Shown here piece by piece: positions 49,330 to 61,522 of a DNA stretch of 64,000 bases; the first letter of the stretch is position 1, and each line of letters starts with the position of its first letter. The notes beneath the pieces are model-generated. The model did no database searches. It was not told the DNA's origin and was given only the letters and a program-made list of their open reading frames with translations. A program made the position numbers and the translations under genes. This stretch comes from Eucalyptus grandis (taxonomy: Eukaryota; Streptophyta; Magnoliopsida; Myrtales; Myrtaceae), in the NCBI RefSeq assembly GCF_016545825.1, contig NC_052621.1, positions 10,316,199-10,380,198 on the forward strand, read 5' to 3'.

Positions 49330-52300
49330 CCTAATGTCTGATTCCTCATTCTCACTACTTAGCTTCAAATATTTCTTTCGTTCTTCACTTTCTTTAAAGA
49401 CAATCAAATAAATAAATTAGATATTAAGAGCTCATGTTTATATTTAAGCTATAAAGTTTGTTTCAAAAGAAAAAACCTTGTGCCACCCATCCGCTACCAC
49501 AAATATTGTTGAGATTGTTATACGATTCCTCCAAAAAAATGTTCAATGGCGATTTTCTCTACAACAAATATTTTGAACGACTTGCATGGAGGAAATGTTT
49601 CTTTCTTTCTAGAAGATCTCTTTCTTTTCCATGAACCTTTCTTTGCAGTAGCAAGACCTTACTCCTAAATTATCACCCCAATGAAGTTACACACTAAGCG
49701 CAAAGTAAAAATAACTTTAATTCACATTTACTTATTTAGAGTTTTTATAACTTACATGTAGAGAATTACTCCAAATCAAAACCTCCATTATAAACTCAAC
49801 AATCTCGACAGTAGAACGAAACATCCTTCTTGACTGTCCATGATGATAATTTTGCAAAGATAATAGATTTTGATTGTCTTCATTACCATCTAACAATTTT
49901 AATCATGTGCAAAGCTTTACTCATCCATAGTTGTAAAAAAATTTCATTGCACTTAATAATAAAATAGCCAATAAGGTGAAACTAAGTTTTTATTACTCCT
50001 TTCGGCTAATATACATCACTATGATCCATTTCATCTTCTTGTAATATTTATAGAAATCAAATTAGTTGAATTTGCATGACTTCTTTCAAATTGTCGATCT
50101 TATTAAGGAAAACAGTAGCAATGAAGTTTCTTGAATATACAGTTACCATGTCCAATTTTTTTATTTACACGTTGCTTGCATGCAATATGCTACCCTCAGA
50201 GCCTCTCTTCCAATGAAGATTGATGGTGGATGTTCTACAATCAATAAATAATAGTCACACCATATAAGTGAAAACTATTAGACAATTAGATGTACATAAT
50301 GCAATATTTATTTGCATTCAACATAAAAGTAAAAAGAAGAAATTCAAGAAGCCACATTATCCAAGTCTGCTAGACAATTTTGGGGGAATACGAAAGATAT
50401 TGTTTCTTCCCCTAGAAGTGTAGTTTTGGCCCTTAGTCTTGACTTCCACTAATAAAGATGGGTTTGTCTCTGCTTAAAATTTGATCATTTGTCATTTGTA
50501 GTGAGCATTGGTTACAAATTCTTACTTATAAAATTTATGCATTAATAAGAATAAAATATGAAATTTTGACTGTTAATCACCATACACTTTAACTCAAGAA
50601 ATGTTTTCCGGAATGCATATATGGACAGTGTACAAATAAATCATTGAAAAATATTACCTTAAAGTTTGAGGCATTTCTCCTTGCATTATTTTGAGGTAAT
50701 CGATATAATATTGGATCCAAGTCTAGCATACGATCTAAAATACTTTTTCTCAATTGAAAAAAAAGTTTTTGCAATCGCAAATTATCAATGCTAATATGCC
50801 TTATAATTAAAGCATGGATTATTCTAAATTATTGTCAAAATCAAAAGAATTAGGAATATATGTATTCTATTTATATATCGCTTGTGTAGTGTAACACCTT
50901 ATAGATGAAGTTTAGTAGTACTTTATATATACATTCAAGCTTATTAAATATGCTTCAAGAATCGAAACAACGAAATCGAGTGCCTCACAATGCAATTTTG
51001 TGGATCATTCATCTTATGTGTTTCTATCAATCTTCTCATGAAAATACCAAAGTCCGAAAACTAAGGGTTGAACCTCACAAAAGTGAATTAATCTATAATG
51101 GTAAAATTTTATTTATGTCATGATCTATCTCACGAAATATTACAAAACAATTACATCAATTACATCTATCGAGGTAAACTTGACAAAGAGTTAATTTGCA
51201 TTACATTGACTATCATTCTTAGTGATGTAAACTATACTATACAATGGTAAATTGAGTTTATGTCATGATCTACCTCACCAAGTTTCAAATGACATAAAAC
51301 TGGTATTGGCTTTATATGTCTTAAGAAACATAATAGCAACTTAACTTACAATTACTTGTGCATTAAGTGATGTATACAATCGATCATGATGTCCTTCATT
51401 AGGAATGTCTAGCTTCTTCAAACCACACGGTTCATTCACTGCCGTTAAAACATGAGAGTTGTCTAGAGTTGAGGGTGACCTATTGATCTACAAAGATGAA
51501 AGAGAGAGAGAAGGAAAGACATGAGTAAAGAGAATAATTATACATAGACGATCATATTCATCATTAAATGCTTCCAACTGATTAGAAAAAGAGAAAACAT
51601 GTATGCCACCAAATAGGATCTTCAACTATATTCATGATATCAAAGAAATGAACATTTTGTACATATTGATAGTGCTCACCATAATAACATTAACGGTTTG
51701 ATTACCTATAAAAGTTAATAATGATTTTACCATTTCATACAACCCCGTTAGTTTTATTGTCCAACAAATAACTATTCATGCATTGATCTATGTAAAAAGC
51801 AATACATCCAAACCCCTCAACCCTCGAACAATGTTATCTCTATTTCCAATGTTTATTAGAAACCTATAAGCAATTTAAATTTTGTCGTCCTCGAAATCAT
51901 ATTCTTGTACCCATACATTTATTATTCTACATGCCCATTCATACAAAAAAGATATAAACATATATAAATACATATATATGTAATTTGCTATTTGTCAACA
52001 AAAGATTTAAGAATATTTCAGACATATTATACAATGTAAAATTCAATCAACAATAATTCGTTAGTTTCACAAAGTGTATAAACAATTAAATCTACACACA
52101 CTTAGACAACAAAAATATATTTTAACATGATAGATGTTCCAATCTGTATAACATTTGTAGAATCAATATGTAGATCTAAATGATGGATCATTTCAGTAAT
52201 GCAACCCTTAACCCTAATGTAAACCAAACAAGAACCCTAGAGAGCATTAAATGTTTATCTTGTCTTTCATCATTTATCACTTTTGATTTTTTTTTAGATA

Positions 52301-52523
52301 ACCTGTAGGAAATCCATTTCTTTGTACCTTTTTTCGGGTCAAATTTTTTGTACTTGAATTGCAAAATACATGGCTGTTAACCCTGCATGAAGCATGAAGG
52401 TCAATCGAGACTTACCTCACTCATTTTCAAAGGACCTACACTTGTCAAGGGAGAAGATTACACAGGCTAAGACAATCCATCATGCACCTCTCTTAGTGAG
52501 AGAGGAAGGTTAGGGTTTGCCAT
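49330..52523 (-). pseudogene. MBD-like gene copy G: decayed throughout
   Basis: Exon 1 starts ATG at 52523 (MANPNLPLSLREVHDGLS) and stops after 18 codons. Exon 2 (51350-51487) is open. Exon 3 (50658-50768) is open but its acceptor AG is lost. Exon 4 (about 50350-50470) is frameshifted. Exon 5 (about 50145-50235) has stops within the MBD (EERL, stop, G). Exon 6 (about 49770-49850) still reads MFRSTVEIVEFIMEV but its acceptor is lost. Exons 7-8 (49330-49680) are degraded, with SEERKKYLKLSSENEE still legible. It is closer to F than to C/D. A dead copy, useful because its ATG-GCA-AAC-CCT start shows the ancestral form of exon 1. Confidence 0.75.
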
Positions 52524-52616
52524 TTCAAAGGTCACTTTGAGAGCTGATACTTATCGCAAGGCAAAAGATGTGTGGTACACTAATTGAAATGGAGAAGATG
52601 TGTGCTCGATGCAAAC

Positions 52617-53348
52617 ACCATGAGTGCCAAAACTTAGTACATGGGGACATTTAAGTGTCAAAAAGTCCAAAAGATACAATTAAATGCCAAAATCGGAGAA
52701 AAAAATGAATACTTAAATGTCAACGGCAAGAAATTCCGATCAAATTGTTGACATGGCATTTTTTCGGCAAGATAAATGCAAAACGACGTCGTTTTTGGTG
52801 TTTAATGTGGCTGAATCAGTCCAAAGCAACGTCATTTTGGTGCCAATGTTGTCTTAAAATTTAATATTAATATAAATATTAATTAAAATAAATTTAAAGA
52901 AGAAAAGATCTACAGCAGCATTCAACAAGGGCTTGCATGGCCCTCGTTGCCATTGACGACAATGGGGCAAGGTTTGGCCAGGATCACCGGCCCTAGGCAA
53001 TGGCTAGTGACCTTGGCCAACCATTGGCGACCTCGGTCGACCATCCCCCAATGTCGGTGACAAGGGTTAAGACCCTCATTGAACGTGTTTGCCATTTTAT
53101 ATTATTATATTATCTTTATTTTTATTTAAATAATTTAGTTTTTAACTTATTTTTAATTAATATTAAATTCATAAATTTAGGAGTAAAACGATTTCGTTTT
53201 GCACCTTCATTGTAGAGTTGGCTTTCAATGAGCTGCATAGACCACATATATTATTAAAAAAAAAAAATTCCACGTCAAATTTCTTGCTACTCTCGCTGGA
53301 CTTAACACTAAAGTGTCTTAATTTTAAAAAAAAAGTGGTACTTAAGTA
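52617..53348. mobile_element. Left part of an inverted-repeat element upstream of copy G
   Basis: It begins CACCATGAGTGCCAAAACTT. The counterpart is CCAAGTTTTGGCATTCCTGG near 59239-59258, so the two ends are imperfect inverted repeats separated by the inserted LTR. Inside lies the palindrome AAAACGACGTCGTTTTT (52788-52804), GC-rich GGC motifs and AT-rich runs. The element would be about 800 bp when empty. It sits about 95 bp upstream of the G start codon, inside what is conserved promoter sequence in other copies. Confidence 0.55.
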
Positions 53349-56300
53349 TGTTGATACCGATTTTTAGTCGACGCGTCATTAAAAAGTAAAAATCAAGATT
53401 TAGATTTTTGATCATGATGAAGCCCTATCTCTCGACCAAAAAGTGTCATTTTTCATTTATTTCTTTTCATTGTCGTTTTTAAGTAGATTTTAGCTCATTT
53501 TCAAGAAAAACCAGAACAGTCAAACGGTTAACTTTCGGGTTGACTTTTTACCAATTTTTTTTTCACTTAACTTTAATTTCACTTTTATCAAATCAATTTC
53601 TTGAAAATTCAAAGATTTGACAAAAAAATCGACATTTTAGGAAAAGTCAACTAAATGATTGACTATTGGTCAAACTTTTCACCCAAAAAAAATAAAAAAT
53701 AAAAAATGCACAAATACATTTCTTTTAATGCCAATTTGACTTTTGTGTCAAAAAAGTCACAAAATTCGATTAAGAACCTTGATATTTGAATTTTTCAGTT
53801 TTAGGTTCTAAATTGACAAAAAATAAAATTACTTTTATTCTAGTCATAATTAGGTGCAGTTTCTTTTTCGATATTCGGTTTTGGGACTGTTTGAAATCTG
53901 TGTGCACATCCAATTTCACGATTTATTGAATTGAAATGCGAATTGTCGTTTTGAGCCCTAATTAGGGGACCGAAATCAATTCTTCATGACTTATGAACGG
54001 ACGATTGCATTTCACTCATTTTTTTTAGATAAGTCCAATTCTGGGGTCAATTTTGAGAGATTCACTTGGGCACATTCTAGTTTGGTCGATTTGACTTATT
54101 CAAAGGTTAGGAAAACTAGCTAAGATGCTTCAATTGATATAATTTGACTTGGCCCATTCTAGACTAGGATGTAATTGAAATAATTGAGCTTCAATTTGGC
54201 CAATTGAGGTTCAATTAAAAATATGAGTTTAGCTTGTGACCTCACTTCAATAGGAATTCGATGGATTTAAATATTTTGTGCATAAATAGTCGATTTGAGA
54301 TAGCCCAATTGCATCTCATTTGATCCGATTCATGTAGAAATATTTGATTTTGTTTAAATTGGGTAAAACCAGAAAAATCATAATAAAATTCAAACAAAAA
54401 TTCAACCCGGTCAACCTAATGTTGACCATCGTTGACCGTCATTGACCAGATTTGACAAGTGTTGACCGGCAAATTTCTCTAGGTCATTTTTTGGCCGGAA
54501 ACCACCCTAAGCTAACCCACTTCATGGTCAATGCATTTATGCCCTTAATTTTCAAGTTTCAAATTTTCCCAGTTTATGAAATTTGCAAATTTGCCCCCAA
54601 GTTTGATTAAATTACAAAAGGACCCCAACTAATCCCTTACCTCAAGATTAGATCATCACTGTCCATTGAGAATGCCTCGTGACCATTCAATTTAGACATG
54701 TGATGGATTTGGGTGTCATCATAGAGCTATTAAATTTATTAAGAAGAAATATAGCATCATAACCCTTGGATCGATCCAAGGGCTAAGATGGCCTCTCTCA
54801 TGCACAAATAAATATCATTTTCCTCTGAAAAAATTTGAGAGAGGGCATTTTTTTCAGATCTGTTTTCTCTCACTAAAAACTCTCTCTCCCCATCGACTTT
54901 CTCCCTCTCATCTTTGCACGCATTTTTTTTTTCCTTTGGCGCACCACCCCTCGCCGGCATTCAACCTCTCGCCGGCGATCTCTCTGGTGCTGCCAACCAC
55001 CACAACGTTCCTCTGCCCTTCCTCGAGTTCCAAGTAGTCGCTAGTGGTCTTTTGATGCCCAATCTAATGGATGTTTTGTCCAGCAGCAAATTAGAGCAAA
55101 TTTGGCATTGTCTTCAGCATCTCCAGCGATCTCAGTCCCTCTAAGACAGTCATTGACATTCCCAGGTGTCACGGTGGCTCGGTGATAGTTCACGGGAGTT
55201 CGTTTCATGCGAAAACATTAAGAGGTAAGCTCTTTGGCCTCGAGCTCAATGAAGCAAGGTCTCAATAGGAGATCGGGGCTAGAGTTCATCTTAAGGATTG
55301 ATTTGTGAGGTCTATGATGACTTGATGATATTTAGGATATATTGGGAAGGAAGTAGATAGGCTGCGATGATGATAATATGTTTGATTGCTTGGATATCAT
55401 TATTCTGCAATTTTGGATCCATGCCGGATCTCTTTGTGCATATGCTTGGAAACGAGCTAGTAGATGTGCTTTTTTGTGCTCGATGCCTTTGTGAGAGTCA
55501 AAGATGACTTGATTAGCTTTCCAATGAGCTATAGCACATCCCGATCTGATGTCGTTTGCTATATGAAATCTGTTCCGTTTGGATTTCTAATTTTTCTATT
55601 TTTTTATTATTCATTTTTGGGTTGAGTTTTGGAATAACTTTTCTTCATTAAAGTTCTCGTACAGGTGTTGTGCATGTCCTGTATTTTTTTTTTCAAAATT
55701 TTTAGACATGTTTAGCTAGGTCAAAATTGCCTAAATCTGAACATAGGTCAGTCTATCTTGCATTTGTCGGAGATTTGTTTTGATGAAATTGAGTCCATAA
55801 ATGCACATATTTGGTCACAAATCCTTCATAAAAGTTGGAATACATGATATATATATATATATTATATGTTCAATTGATGCATGACATTGGCAAAGTGAGT
55901 TAATTGTGTGCACTAAAATAAAAGGTACTGTAGCAACATGTGCTGGACATATAGTTTGTTTGTTTTTCCATTTTTGCCATGACTCATCATCTTAATTGAG
56001 TTTCGACATCTTAATGAGAAATCTTCATCATCGTATGCTCTGTATGTGAGATTTTTGGTAGGATTTATGCATGTTTTGAGGATGGCTAAAATCATGTTTA
56101 TTCTATAAACTTAATGCTGAAATAAAACATTGTCATATACACACTTTTCCATGCTTGTTTGAGTCATCTAGGGATCAAATCTTATGATCATGCCTCCTTG
56201 ATGATTGAACTGCATGTTGCAAGGTTTGCATACATGTTTAAGTCATGTCATTTGAGTTGCATCTTGCACATTAAATTTGTCTCACAAAAGTGTTCATCAC

Positions 56301-59194
56301 ACTTAGAATTCTCAAGCATACCATTAGGAATCATGAATCATCTCATAATGTCATTTAAATTGTAAGACATTTTGCATACCGATTTAGGATTAGATGACTA
56401 TCCAAACTTTCCGTCGCATCCAATCCTATGTCCCATGTGATATTTTCATGCCGTTTGTGCATTCTTTGAGTAATTTTAAGGTTTTCTAATAAATGATTAT
56501 GTTCTGTTTTCTTTGTTACTGATGCGCACACTTTTAGAGATCTTAATTTTAGGATACCAAATTGACCTAGTTTGGACTTGAGCTCTTCTAGGAAGACATA
56601 GGACACACTAAGAAGTTTCTAATGCCATTGCTTTCATGCCATTTGCTTATCGTTTCGACTATTTTCCATTTTTTTCAAAGCCAAAATACAATCCAGACAA
56701 GGGATCAAATTCGGACCCTTGTTCTAACCCATGTTTGGACAGACCGTTGATATTTTTGTTTCATTTTTTTTATTTGGAATTTGAACTTGACCTCTTAATG
56801 AAAATTTCTTGTTATCATGTTAACTATGATGTGTGTAAATTTGATGATTTTTAGACATGTTTTGATAGAAAAAATCCTTATGACATTAGCTGAATGTCCA
56901 GTTGTTTTGACAAATTTCTGATGTGTTGTTGCTTGTTGTTTGATTTTTGTAAAATCATGTGTAGATTGTTTAAGAATTATTTTTTTCATGAAAGTTGTTC
57001 ATCATCACGTCGTCCATGTTAAGGGATTTTTTCATTGCAAATTGTCATTAGGTATTGCCTAATTTTGTTGTCCTTACACCATTGTTCAGAAATTTCTTGA
57101 TATAAACATGATTGTGATTGTTTAGTTATACATTTTAGGTTAGTTTGTGCATAAATTTAGAACATGCCATCTTCATGAAAATTGTTCTAAATGTTTTGAT
57201 CTTTGTTGTTAAACAATCGGCATTTTCAAATTGCATCTTTCAAAAAATGCTTTGGTACATGTGATGTTTCTCAAAAACGATTTCTAAAAAAATTATTCTC
57301 CAAATCTCGATTTAGCTTAAGGAAAAATCGTGGTTTTGACCATATTCAAAATGTCTATGATGCTTGTGAGTGCACTTATGCAAGCCTTAGGCTAGTCTTG
57401 GAAATTGAATTTGTTCCATAGCCTAGACATTCCTTAATCCTAAATATCTTAAAATCTTTTTAAAAATCTTGATTTGACATCATGAAAGTCACAGTTTGAA
57501 TTGTATTCAAAATGCATGCGATGCTTGTGAGTGCATTTATGCGAGCCTCAAGGTAGCCTTGACAATTGAAGACTTTCATAGCTAAGGCATCACTTTATCT
57601 CAAAAATTTTCATGAATGATTTCAAGATATGTTTTTTGAAATATCACATGTACCCCTCATACATATAATTTAATCATGTGCTAGAAATTGCATATGTTTG
57701 TGATTAGCGCACGCCCTTGGTAATAAGTGACCCACCGACAGTTCACTTTCTTACTTAATTGGTTGAGAAACAAGGTTCAAAAGATCTGCATGCATGTTTA
57801 AATTTTTGCAATGCATGTGACTTTTAGATGAATGGTAGGGTCGATGTATGATATCGGGGGAAAACCCTGAGATCACATAGATCGCTTAATTATGAGACTT
57901 ATAAGCATTATTGGCCATGCGAGAATACAATTGGTCAACAATTGCTATAAGTCACAAAAAATGGATTGGGTAGGTGTCTTAATGGGACCCTCACATGAAA
58001 GACAAAGGTTGACCTTGAGGCCCCAAAATTTGACTTTCGTATTGCACTTCCTTTGAATGATTGATCTCGACATGATGTCTTGTTTTATTTATTTATTTAT
58101 TTATTGTTTTGATGTGTATACTTGTTTCTTTCTATTGTATCCACCTAGTTATAAGTTTTTCTTAGATTAGGTTTAGATTAGGTTTAGATTAAAACCCCGA
58201 AGATGGAGAAAGCGTAAAGACGGTGGAGGTCGATGTCCATTCCGACCATTGTCATGTACTATTCATTTCCCTGACATATGTCTCGAGTTCCATTTGTTGT
58301 ATAAAGCCCGACGAGTTGTGGGTTTTATCTTTTCTCTCATCTTTTTCAATTGTATTTCTCTTTTATATTTTCTATGATTGCATGGTAGATTTACTGCTTT
58401 CTTTGATTGTTTACTTACTATCCCATAATTTCAATTCCATTGATTGCTTTCTTTTCTTGTTTTTCTAGAAATAGAATAGAATAAAAATGACTAACCACGC
58501 ACGATCGCTTAGTTTAGGACAAACGTTCCTGAAAATGAAAAAAGAAATTCATGGACATGTTAGGAAAATACAACATACTGTTTAGGTACCGAAAGGGCGC
58601 TAATAGAAATATTAGTGTAACCCAAGTCTCGAAACCTAGATATTTGGTTGCATAGGAATCGATGGAACATTCCCGACCCTCTATTGGGTTTTCTAGCCGA
58701 ACCCCAAAATGAGGCTAGTGGCAACTCCCGTTTTATTTTTAGGTTGTCATAAATAACTAGACCGTGTAAATAAACCCGTCATGTGGGGTACGAGTTTTGA
58801 TGAAACTCACCATGGTTTAACATATTCGATATGGGAGTACCCTAAATGATGAAGTAATGCCATCCTTATGGGCGAGGCATACTGTCAAGAGGCCTACCAT
58901 GGTAAAGGTACCATTAAATTCAATATCCACACCCGACCCCTTCCTCTAAGGTGTGTCGCCTATGTGGGTATGGATCGCGACACTCCGCTATCACGCGGGT
59001 ACGAGCTTGTGAGAGCTCGCGAACTCGTGGAAGGAACTCACGAGAGGCATGATCCGAAAGGCGAGGTGATAACGTCTTTGGAACGCAAGCCGTGAGGAAA
59101 CTCTTGTGATCAAGTACCCCTAAACCCGACCTTTCCCCATTTTCTCTCTTCATGATGGTGAGGGATTCGAGAGCGGCGAGATCGGGTTGCGACA
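53349..59194 (+). mobile_element. Long solo LTR (5.85 kb), Tat/Ogre-like
   Basis: It begins TGTTGATACC and ends GGGTTGCGACA. Flanks are AAGTA on the left (53344-53348) and AAGTG on the right (59195-59199), a 4-of-5 target duplication. It shares general order with the 2.78 kb solo LTR: AT-rich start, short GC-rich leader with CTCTCGCCGGCGATCTCTCT (about 54966), long T-rich middle, then GGTACCGAAAGGGC (58585-58598) near the end. No gag, pol or second LTR is seen. An alternative is an unusual element without recognisable LTRs. Confidence 0.7.
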
Positions 59195-59262
59195 AAGTGC
59201 ACATTTTGAAACTTTTGGCACTAAAATATCCACTCATGCCAAGTTTTGGCATTCCTGGTGTA
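59195..59262. mobile_element. Right end of the interrupted inverted-repeat element
   Basis: It continues the element of 52617-53348 after the LTR: AAGTGCACATTTTGAAACTT, then the terminal repeat CCAAGTTTTGGCATTCCTGG. Confidence 0.5.
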
Positions 59263-59418
59263 CTTTTTCCCTTGAAAAATTCAATATGAAGAATTGTATA
59301 GTAGTCAATACACAATGGAGTGAAAAGCCAAGCTTTCGAAGTTTAATGATAGTGTTGATGTTGATTCAACATACAACAAAAGCTTAAGATATTTGTCATC
59401 TCATCTTAAAGCTACAAA

Positions 59419-59880
59419 AAGGGATAAGTGCAGCGAAAGTCCTAAAACTTGTCACGAGAATGCATTTGAGTCCTAAAACGTGCAAAAAAGTGCAAATAAG
59501 TCCTAAAACTTGTCAAAACGTTTCATTTGAGTCCTAAAATCGATGCCGTTAGTTTTGTTAACGGAAAATGCTGACGTGGCATTTTAAATTGTTTTTTATT
59601 TTCCAGCTGGCTTTTTAAAATAATTTTGTATTCAATTTTTAAAAAATTTATTTAAAAACTAAAATTCAATTTTTAAAAAACTGTTAAAAAAAAAAGGGCA
59701 GGATTTGCCAGCCGCCCATCGCCGGAGGGGCCAGCAACGGTCGTCGGCCGCCCCCAACCAGGGCGAGGGCTCGCCGGCCCCTAGGTGAGGGCCGGCGACC
59801 CTCCTCGGCGTGGGTGAGGGCGTCTAGATCTATGCACGCCGGCCCTCACAAGGGGCCGATGAGCCCTCGCTCGGAATTAT
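59419..59880. mobile_element. Repeat with GTCCTAAAACTTGT motifs and GC-rich end
   Basis: This is the fuller version of the element truncated at 23889. It opens with three spaced copies of AGTCCTAAAAC(T/G)TG, then TTAACGGAAAATGCTGACGT, an AT-rich stretch and a GC-rich end with GGCGAGGGC. No coding and no clear far terminus. Confidence 0.5.
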
Positions 59881-60693
59881 GGACGGTTCGACTCAACAAG
59901 TCGGGATGGCTATTTTCCAAGGCTTCCTAGGATTCTAGGGTAACATTTCTTGTCATACAATCTTCCACTTATTGGTAGCTTCGAGTACACTATGAGGTAT
60001 GAAGAAATCACCTTGTATGAAAAGATATAGTTAAGATGTGATGACATGATCACATCACACCAATTCTCCAATTTAGGACATTTTTTAACACACAACTTAC
60101 GTATGTATCTCAACAATAACAGCATAGAATAAAGAGAAAAAATATTCATCGATGAGTCCACAAATAAAAAGCAGCTTTTTTCCTATTTTTGACAACTCAA
60201 CAGAGAATAAATTCTCATGCTTTAATGAATATACAAATGTATAGGAGATACTATTAATTTCCGTGGTCTTCTTTGGTGGTTTCCATAAGGATTAAACAAA
60301 CCATGGATTTTACTCAAAAATAAAATGTATCAAAATAATCATTGACTATATATACAAAGATATAAATAAGATGTGATGACATGATCATTCTTTCTCGATT
60401 CATTTGAAAGATAGTTATATTACCAGATGCATATTCTTAGTCGTTTTAGAAAGTATTAAACAAGAATTACTCGTGAGTCGTCCATACGAATGTCAACTCC
60501 AAAAGCCAGAAAATATCCATGACGATATTTATAGTTTATCATTTGATAATGAAATAGTGAACTGCGAATAGTAACGATACCAATTAAAAGAAATAAGTTC
60601 TTGTACATTGATAATGTTAACCATTATAGAATCAACCATCTAAATAATTACAAAAGCTAATTAATTACCTAAAAGTGAATATAACTGGTAATA

Positions 60694-60945
60694 GTGCCTA
60701 CAGTTGGAGAAAGATACTGCAAGTTAGGCCTCTTCTTAAGCCTCATGTTGGATGCTCGATTGGTAATGGCCAATAAGCGTGCCTTTGGCACGATAATCGA
60801 CACTCATATGGCTATCTCTTCTGATCGGTATCCTAAAAGAATAGCCTATGATGCTGGTCTAAGCCTCCATGCCAAGGTTAGCGATATGTCCGCGACTCTG
60901 ATTGGGCATGGTCTCGTACCAAATGAGAACCTGATGGGAATTTAA
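60694..60945 (+). pseudogene. Convergent acyl-CoA synthetase-like fragment (with copy E)
   Basis: Fourth copy of the fragment at 5387, 83 codons, with substitutions such as GTIIDTHMAISSDRYPKR. Same stop after MGI. Confidence 0.35.
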
Positions 60946-61522
60946 GATGTTATTTGAGATACTCAACCTAATCACCTAGCCGAGTTCTATGTCACAGAAA
61001 ATGAATCCAGAAATGGTTTGTTTTCTAATGTGACAATTCCAGGAAAATATGGCAGCGGATACTTGAATAGTGGGAGACAAATGCCCCCATTACGTTCCCA
61101 ATTTCGTTATCTCGACTCACCGGCTCCTATACTGATGACAACAATTTGAAGAGTCTTTATTCTCAATAAAGATTACAAGCCACCAAAAACAAATGGAAAG
61201 AAAACATAGGCTTTATTCCCATTGCACTTTCTCTATCCCCGGCTGACAAACAAGGCTTGATGATTCATAGTTTAATTTACAAAAGTTTCAAGAACATATA
61301 TCATCCAACAAGTTTGCTGTATGAAATGTAAATAAACTCAGTTGCACTGATTGGATAAACCAAGTCAGATATTTGTGAAGAAACATTCGAACTAATGCAT
61401 GTCATTTATGCTCTTCGTTAAATCATGGATGCATGAGCTGGTGCAAAGTGATAGCTGTCTTTCTCAACTAATCAAAGCAATCTTCCCCTCAAGCAGATTT
61501 GCCTCTTGTAGGAGTCTCTTCG

